Shown here one piece after another: positions 56,560-64,000 of a DNA stretch of 64,000 nt. The notes beneath the pieces were generated by a model. The model saw only the letters and a list, made by a program, of their open reading frames with translations, was not told the DNA's origin and did not search any database. The stretch comes from Glycine soja (taxonomy: Eukaryota; Streptophyta; Magnoliopsida; Fabales; Fabaceae): contig NC_041004.1 in NCBI RefSeq assembly GCF_004193775.1, positions 4,425,309 to 4,489,308 on the forward strand. The letters run 5' to 3'. The first letter of the stretch is position 1; every line of letters begins with the position of its first letter. The position numbers and the translations under genes are program-made.

Positions 56560-56684
56560 TTAAAAAGTTGGGTATTCTGAAAAAGGATTGGGTTCTCTCA
56601 AACTCTGTTTTTGATTTCCAATTTCTCTCTACACTCAAGGTTCTCTCACAGTCCCTCATGATCAAATCAACTCTAGATACCAAT

Positions 56685-56960
56685 TGTTGGCACAAGAGAT
56701 TCACAAACCCAGAAATCAGAAAAATGCACTCAAAAGAGAACAAGTGCAAGTCTAATTCATTCATACAGCAGCAAAAAAGCTTTGTGTCTAATACATATAT
56801 TCTCACAAAATAGAACAGTAGTTACTTCTATCTAACAAGCTTAATAGCCCATCTACCCATCATAAATAGAAAGCTTAAAACACAGTCCAACAAGTACTAG
56901 TCAACACACTTACTGAACACACACTTTTACACTGCATAAAGCATAAAAAATAAATACACA
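56685..56960 (-). repeat. 5' LTR of the deleted copia element
   Basis: 276 bp, followed outward by TAAGAAAATT. Confidence 0.8.
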
Positions 56961-57010
56961 TAAGAAAATTCAGCAACTACATTAGAAATTTCAGTGCATT
57001 AACAGATACC

Positions 57011-57195
57011 ATTTGTGCTTTTGAAATGAATATATGTTCATAGTCTTTTAAACGTGTTTGAGAAAGGTTTGAAGTTTGATTTCCTCCTAATAAAAATTAA
57101 TAAATTATTAATTAATATTTACCGTTAAAATAAAATAAATATATGTTCATAGTCTTTTAAACGTGCTTTTGAAATGAATATATGTTCATAGCCTT
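57011..57195. repeat. short direct duplication at the transaldolase 3' end
   Basis: TGCTTTTGAAATGAATATAT and the following GTTCATAG occur at about 57016 and 57164; ATATGTTCATAGTCTTTTAA occurs at about 57032 and 57140. The second copy runs into the last transaldolase exon and replaces its normal C-terminus. Confidence 0.75.
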
Positions 57196-58437
57196 CTTTT
57201 GCATGCATTCAAGCACATTGTCAAAGCTTTTTGTGAAAGAATCCAGCACCTCATGTTCCAGTTCTGATCCAACAGAACTCCAATCAATCCCCAACTTCTC
57301 AATTGCATTGTAAATGTCTTGAGCCTCTGATACTTTTGCATCAAGCGTTCTTGAAAGAATACCATGGTCCATGAATGCTTGAAGAGCTTGTACTGAAAAG
57401 GTTGAAATCTATAGAGGCACCAAATAAACGCAAGGTTATTTCAGCAACCTATTAATGAATGATCTGAACTTTAAGCTTTTTCACACCAACATTAATCCAT
57501 ATTAGCCCACATGGCCATCCAGTCAAGGTAAAAAAATAAGGAAACTGATATAACTTACTGTATCTCGTCCAATAACAGAATTAACATAAAACGTGTCAGG
57601 GTAAGGTGGATTTTTCACATTTGTTGAAGCCCACATCAACCTCTGCTTCTTGGCACCTCTATTCTCCAAGCGTTCCCATCTTGGACCAGAAAATTTTTTC
57701 TGGTAAAGTTGGTATGCTAAGACTGCTTGAGCAACTGCACCCTATAAGAATTGATATAATATTTTAGGCAAATGTTAACTAGTGCCCTTAGGGCATTGGT
57801 TAAGAAAACTAAAAGGAGAAAGGTTTTAAAGGCAAAATGCTTCACATTACCTTTCCTTTGAGATCAAGAGCCTCAGTAGTACCAATTTGCTCAAGTTTCT
57901 TGTCAAGTGTAACATCCACTCTACTGATGTAGAATGTTGTTGCACTTGAAACCTTAGAGAGATCAGTCATGCCACAAGACTCAAGGCCATCCAAGTAAGC
58001 ATCAATCACTGCTTCATATTTAGGGAGGCAGAATATGAGTTGTTCAAATACGCAAACTATGAGCCTATTGCTGTTACAGCCAATAAGGATCAAAATTTGT
58101 GACATGAGAATGCACATAACAAACTTACAGTGGCATTTACACTTATCCCCAGAGAAATGACCTCCTTCATGGAAGAGATGGATTCATCAGTGGCAGGAAT
58201 TTTCATGTAAACACACGGACTTCCAACCATATTATGAAGCCATTTTGCTGCCTCAATTGTCCCCTTGGTGTCATTTGCTACCTTTGGGGAAACTGCAAGA
58301 GATACATGTCCATCTTCCCCATCTGTTTCATTGTAAATTGGCTCCAGAAGTTTGCAAGTATCCTGTATGTCCTTCACAACCAATTCCCAATAAGCACTTT
58401 CTATGTCCTTCCCTGCCCCTACCAATTCAGAAACCTT
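57157..58437 (-). pseudogene. transaldolase gene, 5'-truncated and altered at the 3' end
   Basis: Four exons on the minus strand: about 58129-58437 (GAGKDIESAYWELVVKDIQD, YMKIPATDESISSMKEVISL), 57851 to about 58039 (YEAVIDAYLDGLESCG, FYISRVDVTLDKKL), 57559-57741 (AYQLYQKKFSGPRWERL, LMWASTNVKNPPYPDTFYV) and 57157-57408 (MDHGILSRT, EKLGIDWSSVGSELE). Donors are GTAAGT or GTAATG. This is plastid-type transaldolase, a pentose-phosphate-pathway enzyme moving a dihydroxyacetone unit through a Schiff-base lysine. Problems: no N-terminal exons (the sulfate transporter stop lies only 290 bases upstream), the acceptor of the second exon reads CAA instead of CAG, and the C-terminus leaves the family sequence after MQKKAMN. 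I judge it a pseudogene. Confidence 0.8.
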
Positions 58438-58724
58438 TCAATAATTTATTCTAAGAACTGCAAATCAATCCCGTAACTAGCTCTGAAATGAACTTAAAAC
58501 TTAACAAGATGTTTGTATTAGGGATACACAGCAGACAGGAGATTTACATAATAAAACCATTCTTAAAAATTCATTTAATTTTACAACAACCGGCCAATCA
58601 AATATTACACAAGCTATTTTTTAACGTTGGCTTGATTACACCCGGTTTAACTTTAACCTATTCATTTTATTTTTTCTGAAAGAATGGCTAAATACACTTT
58701 TTACCTTATGATACAAAGTAGACT

Positions 58725-59862
58725 TCAATGATCTTTAGACAACAATGGCTCCAATTTGGAATCTCTCTCCTCGGGGAGTGGAGGCCTGCCATTACCAGAC
58801 TCCAAGTCGGTAATTGAAAGCTTCTCCACTCTCTCTTTTGATAATCGTGCAAACAAACTTGGTTTGTTCTCTACTGAAGAGAATGGTGCTTGTGGACTGT
58901 TAGATGCTCCTTTCAAGCTTTGAACATGTTGCAAGCAAACTTGAATAGCATCATGTACTCTCACAAAGTACCATTCTTTGCCTATCAACTCCACCAGACC
59001 CGATCTAGACAAGGTAAGCAGAACTTCTGGACTTGGATTGGATATTGCAATCTGCAAGAAGAATAAGCTCAAGTTGGTTGGTGGGGACATTGTAAACCTG
59101 TAGCGATTATTTCAAGAATTCTAACGGTAGTTGAAACTTCACAATCTTATTCTACCTGAATGTCCCGTAATTTGTACTCCTGATACAAGTCTTTCAAAGC
59201 CTGAACAGCACTAGAATCTATGTATGTCACAGCTGCAGTCATCAGAAGTCAGAATTATTATCATTATCCCTTTCATAGTTTAGTTATGAACAATTGTAGT
59301 GGAAAACAGCATTCACAAACTTCAGTACAATGTGGTTCATGTAATTCAGCATCTGAGGTAACTTAAAAGTAATGAAAATGATAAACACCTGCTGAAAATG
59401 TCTCACACAGCATCCACACGATCCAGTTATGACACAGTTAACCACCATTAGAAATTAGGCATTTTGATAGTCTCATGAATCAATTGAGTCATATTGACCA
59501 TTAGTGCCACTAGTACACATCAATAATTATACATTCACATTCGTTTACTCTTTAAATAAAATTTCAACATGTTAAGAAATATGTTAGCTTAAATAGTTAA
59601 ACACATGAACAATACAGCATATGCCTCTTTGTGCACAGGGCAAGCAAGACTTACGTGCCATCTCTAGAATCACAAAATAAATTCTTTCAACCTCAGGTCC
59701 ACGTCTTTTAGAACGATCAACATCAACTTCATATTCACGCAACCTGATAAGAGAACTCTAAATGAATTAAGGCACGCTCTTGATTGGGAAAATGTCAATT
59801 ACAACTCACTTCTCATTACCTGTCCTTGATGTAACTTGTGTTTGCAAAATAAAAATATTGCC
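58725..59862 (-). pseudogene. SULTR4-type sulfate transporter, last four exons only
   Basis: Exons (minus): 59820 to about 59862 (FANTSYIKDR type text), 59655-59743 (RLREYEVDVDRSKRRGPEVE, IYFVILEMA), 59156-59232 (VTYIDSSAVQALKDLYQEYK) and 58725-59051 (IAISNPSPEVLLTLSRSGLV, YFVRVHDAIQVCLQHVQSL, then a Ser/Glu-rich tail to the TGA). Splice sites are good at each exon. This is the C-terminal STAS domain and tail of a tonoplast-type sulfate exporter. The membrane part is absent from the following 4 kb, so this is either a truncated copy or, less likely, a gene with a very long intron reaching beyond the window. The intact frames suggest recent truncation. Confidence 0.75.
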
Positions 59863-60600
59863 TAATCAAAATAATCCTTAGTACAAGGAAAATATTGTCA
59901 AAAAACTCATGGTTCAACTAAGAACCTGCTGAAACTCATGATTGTTTGTCATATCACTTAATGTTGTCAAAATGTTCAACTATATGTATATATAAATGTA
60001 TTTGCCATGTCCTGATCTGGTTTGTAGTTTTGACACGATTATTTTGAACCTAATATATTTTTCTTTTAAATGTAGGTTGTGAAGCTTCATTAAAATACTG
60101 GGTATGGTATGTAGACAACACACCAGCACAAAGACTGCTCCAGTTCATTGGTAAGCATAAGCTCCTATTCATCAATATTTTCTTTGCTAGATTTGAAGAT
60201 AGTTTTGATAAATTATGATGCTACCACACTTTCATTTTCCTAGCAAGTATCTTAGTTATTTTTGTTTTTAAGTGGACGAAAACACAGGTATTTATCAGAA
60301 TGTTGTTATTTTGATTGCACTGCCTAACAGCTTAACAATGAAAATAAAATCTCCAAAGTCCAAAGATAATCAATGGTAATCATATAACAAGAATTCTCTT
60401 GATTTAGGAGGTTATATTTTGACACTTCAACATCCAGTATGATTTGTCTTTATTAGAGCATTTATGATCAAGTAATTAAGAATTTGTTGCATATAAGGGT
60501 AGCTTAAACTTTGAAAATAATTAAGAATATAACATCCCACTTGAACTTTGAAATGAAAGAACCACAAATTCCATTCTAATAATAAATGGGAACTTGGCAC
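59863..60600. other. non-coding, one exon-like piece
   Basis: 60076-60150 lies between an AAATGTAG acceptor-like and a GTAAGC donor-like site on the plus strand and is open (EASLKYWVWYVDNTPAQRLL). I cannot assign it. Nothing else seen. Confidence 0.3.
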
Positions 60601-60988
60601 CCACACTAAGAAAAAAGCAAGTTGGGCAAGAAATCAAGTTGGCGGCATAGGAACAAAATCATCTTTGCTATTGATACATTTGACGCTACCAAACTGCTGG
60701 ACGATGCAGTTTTTTTGTTATGGACGTGGCTTCGAAACTTAGAGAAGGATTTTGTTACCCATTACAACCACTGGTCTAGTAACATCACAAGTGGTTTTAG
60801 TAGGTAGCTCAGGGTGTAATGTTAGACTGTTACTAGAGTTTATTATATGTTATGTACCCAGAAATTGGTTCTATGTTACACTACATTAAGTCTGCCATGG
60901 AACCAAAAATCTGACCCCTCTATCTGTACTTTTGAGTACCTCTGGTACTTTATTAATATAAATACTTATTTTTGCTGATAAAAAAAAG
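60601..60988 (+). mobile_element. 3' end of a LINE (non-LTR retrotransposon)
   Basis: An open piece at 60622-60807 reads WRHRNKIIFAIDTFDATKLL then LLWTWLRNLEKDF, the tail typical of plant LINE reverse transcriptase ORFs. It is followed by a short untranslated end (CTTTTGAGTACCTCTGGTAC, TTTTTGCTGATAAAAAAAG) finishing in a poly-A at about 60980-60988. 5' truncation is normal for LINEs. Confidence 0.65.
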
Positions 60989-63128
60989 TTAATTTTTACC
61001 ACACAACACTAGCCAAAACTTAATTTGTTTCCATTTGACAAAATATTTAAATTATCCTTATTTCAGTTAAAATAAACCTCTTTACTGGTTGTACTATTTT
61101 ATAAACCTTAAACATGATGAATTGTTATTTGAGTATGATTGATCCAGCTGATAGTTTCCCCCATTCATGGTACAGATTATATGTCGTCATCATGACATTT
61201 GTGTTAGTGTTTTCCCTGTAACTGCATCCCCGCACTCGTTGTCGTTCCCACTGAGCATCTTTCGAGGTATGTCTCTATTTTTAAAAAGTGGTATGATTGT
61301 AACATGTCGTTGTTCAAATATCGGTATTGTTTCATGTTACTAGTTAGTTGCATTATGAGTGAACCTTAGTTGCATTATAAGTAATGTTACTAATACTACA
61401 TTTTTACAATTTTTTTCACATATTTTTATTTTTCTCTATCACAACATTTATTTTATTACACATTTTTCTCTTCTGTTCTTATTTCTTTCTTTTGTATAAA
61501 AATTGTAATTTTTTATATAAATTACGTTACTATAAAAAATAGTTATATAAATTACACTGATTACTGTACCAATCCACTAAAATTATTTAAAGATCTAGCA
61601 ACAAGAGACTTGAGTATTTTATATAAAATAAAAATTTCAATACTATGTTTATGAGGAAAAAAAATAATGTTGGACGTATCTGATCCTCTTCCATTTTTTG
61701 TACAATCCCCACTATTCCTGCACCAGCTAAGCTCCCACCTCGCTTCACAATTGTCTCACAAACCTCTAAAACTGTTTTTCTTTCACTTAAATTGGATTCA
61801 ACCTAAAGTGAAACAACCCAATGGAAACAAAACACAAAATGAAAATTAATTATAGGGTGGGTATTATATGCATTTTTTTAGCAGATACAATAAAACACAT
61901 TGCTCTTGTTTGACAATAATATGATCATAACTTTGCATCATCTTAAAAATCTGGTCCACAAGGAGTATGCGTTTAAATAAAATATATTTTGAATAATTAT
62001 TTTAAAAATTACTGTTGAAAGAGTGAGTTTTATATTTGCAATATCAAATAACAAAATGGTGCTTATTTATATAATAGTTCTCTTGGGAAATTACCATCTT
62101 TCTTTGGCCAAGAAAGAAAATTACCATCTTGGTTAAAGGGAGACCATTTGAGAAAGCTCCCCACTCAGTGCTCTACTATTTTCTGAATTCAAGTCTAGCT
62201 TTGATTATAGTTGTATCTTATAACATTTTTGAATATTTTTTTGCATTTTGAATATTTTTGAATTTTCTTAATTTTAAAAATAGAAAAACTATTAAACTTG
62301 AAAATTGCAAAAGAACCAAAAGTACAACTAAACCTTAAAATATCAATCATTAGTTGTGGTCTTATGAAACAAAATAGCACCAACTTGCACACAGTTATGG
62401 GAAATTTTTGGATGTATGAAGTATTTACATGGCAAATTCAGTAAATCCTTCTTTGAATGTCAGCCCACAGTATTGTCCTCAATAGTGTTATAACAGAATA
62501 GTAAATGACATTTGTATTATTGAGAAGATGACGGGTAATAGGGTTTTACTAAAAAAAAAACCTTAAATATAGTATACATCCTTAATAAATATTCGATTTT
62601 TATGTTTGTTTTGTAATAAATATTTGTTTTGTGTTAAGTTCTTAATAAGAATAATTTTTTTTGTTCTTAACACTTATTTGTAGTTCCTCATTACTTAATA
62701 AATTTTGTATTTGTTCTCTAATAATTATTTTTTATTAGTTATTAGTCAGAACTAAAACAAAATTCGCTAATTAAAGTATCAAAGATCAAGAATAAAAGTG
62801 TTGTTTTATTAGGGACTCAACGCAAAATAAAATTTTATTAGAAAATAAATAAAAAATTCAAATATGCAAATGCGAAGAGGATATTATTAGAAAATAAATA
62901 AAAAATTCAAAAATATGAGGTTCAGGAAAAAAATATTATAAGCTTCCTATCTATAAGCTCCCTTATTTCTTGTTCTTTGTTGGTCAGTGTAGACTTATAA
63001 GTAACAATATATGATGTTAAATTAGCACCTCTAGAGCCTCAAAACTTGTCCCTGGCCCAAAAATTTATCATTTTAGTTAAATTAGCAACTCACATAAAAC
63101 TTATACTACAAGAAATAACTTATACCAC
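60989..63128. other. non-coding, nothing recognised
   Basis: AT-rich. Short direct repeats: TATTAGAAAATAAATAAAAA occurs at about 62838 and 62885. The open frames at 61667-61849 and 62195-62392 have no domain. Confidence 0.5.
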
Positions 63129-63194
63129 CTTCAAAAGTCGAATTTGATGTTGTAAAGCAATTACATCCCCAGTATAATCTTCGTTCACCACAGC
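63129..63194 (-). pseudogene. single exon of a kinesin-12 (POK/PAKRP-like) gene
   Basis: 66 bases between a TTGTAG acceptor and a GTGGTATAAG donor-like site (minus strand) encode AVVNEDYTGDVIALQHQIRL, the neck-linker-adjacent segment that follows the motor domain in plant kinesin-12 proteins, which guide phragmoplast and division-plane placement. Neighbouring exons were not found on either side, so this is a fragment unless long introns reach beyond 64000. Confidence 0.55.
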
Positions 63195-64000
63195 CTACAA
63201 GAACAACATATGGAATGTATAGTGATAGGTTCATGAGATTCATTCCTTTGAAAGAAATTCAGACTGGTCATAGAAAGCGTTTACAAGAGGCTCATAAATC
63301 CTATTCTTCAAAAATATCTGTACCAATTCAAGTGAGCTGTCATTTAATTTTAAGAAATAAAAGCTTCAAACTTGTGGGTGGTTTCTAGGTTTGGTTAATT
63401 GGGCACTTGGTTGGTAGATCCGAATAACTGTGTAAGTGAGTATGATTCTGAGTAATTTGTTACAATTATATCGACTGATATAATTTAATTATTAGATTAA
63501 ATGTTATATTATTAATATTAATTATGAAAATAAGTTTTATGGTATTTTAATTCATCAATATTACTTGATTTTAATTTTTGGCCAAATATAGAAAAAATAA
63601 TTATTGGCCAAAAATAGAAAAAATAATTTAGGATTTTTTTTATCGTAGGATGTTTGTAAATTTATGTGATGGACATATCTCACTGTGCATATTAAAACAA
63701 TTTTATTGTTTTTCCACTAACTATTATGCATACTTTTTTTATATAACTTTGAATGAGATCAATTTTCAGAACTAGAACAAATTTATGGATTTGTGTTTGA
63801 TCATTGTCAATATTGACTTGGCTTTAAGAGAAAATAGAGCCTCCATTTCTTACTGTTGAGTCTAGTGCTGTCATGGGAGATTTTCTGAGAGATATGAGCC
63901 CTTAAACAAAAGTGTGTCTGATGGTGACATCAGGAACAAAACTACTATGACTATAAAGTTCATATCATATAAAATTCAAAACATAATAATAAGTAAAAGC
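63195..64000. other. non-coding, nothing recognised
   Basis: AT-rich to the window edge; a short duplication (TTGGCCAAATATAGAAAAAA and TTGGCCAAAAATAGAAAAAA near 63578 and 63604). Confidence 0.45.

Larger units (their letters stand above)
54357..56960 (-). mobile_element. internally deleted Ty1/copia element
   Basis: 2604 bp, minus strand. LTRs 54357-54635 and 56685-56960 share TGTTGGCACAAGAGATTCAC at one end and AAATACAC at the other. The primer site TGGTATCTAGAG (56671-56682), next to the 5' LTR, is a known copia variant of the tRNA-Met site. Gag (56224-56559) is followed almost directly by reverse transcriptase (from 56054); protease and integrase are missing. No matching target duplication is evident (GATAC against TAAGA), so the borders may have been altered. 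Confidence 0.88.

Overview
The window is plant nuclear DNA, almost certainly from soybean or a close Glycine relative. It is AT-rich, carries plant spliced-gene fragments, plant copia and gypsy retrotransposons and an endogenous caulimovirid, and its one large intact gene belongs, as I recall the family, to the soybean Rps1-k group of CC-NBS-LRR resistance genes. There is no prokaryotic, organellar or CRISPR content.

Layout. 1-658 is the 3' end of a gypsy element (end of pol plus 3' LTR). 659-5385 is mostly non-coding, with a two-exon fragment of a TFIIH p52 (TFB2) gene and a degenerate 26-nt tandem repeat. 5386-9132 (-) is an intact, intronless 1248-residue CNL gene. 9.5-38.5 kb is a degenerate tandem duplication of a roughly 6-kb host segment (unit A about 9.5-19.9 kb, unit B about 20.0-36.5 kb, a scrap of unit C at 38.2-38.5 kb). 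It seems to come from a CIPK-type kinase locus: a leader-like exon survives in A and a broken kinase in B. Unit A was hit by a young gypsy element (14078-19295). Unit B was hit by a 7.5-kb endogenous caulimovirid (florendovirus-like, minus strand, 22.5-30.05 kb) lying between TA repeats inside a TIR element, and by a 2.2-kb Mutator-like element (32079-34256). Because the duplicate copy lacks each insertion, it serves as an empty-site control.

The right third holds an RPW8-type ORF next to a broken PP2-type lectin (41.4-42.6 kb), a complete but decayed copia element (42699-49189, minus), a small orphan ORF, a lectin receptor-kinase N-terminal scrap, a short copia deletion derivative (54357-56960, minus), 5'-truncated transaldolase and SULTR4-type sulfate transporter genes (57.2-59.9 kb, minus), a LINE 3' end and a single kinesin-12 exon.

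Working together: the CNL is the only gene that looks fully functional. The RPW8 ORF is intact but lacks NB-ARC and LRR. Most other coding matter is transposon or virus derived, or host gene fragments, as expected of a resistance-gene region that has grown by duplication and insertion. The observations I find most worth following are the virus integration, whose right boundary is its primer-binding site and which sits in a TA tract; the gypsy copy whose protease active site is duplicated although its LTRs are nearly identical; and the RPW8/PP2 juxtaposition. All identifications are by eye; no database search was run.
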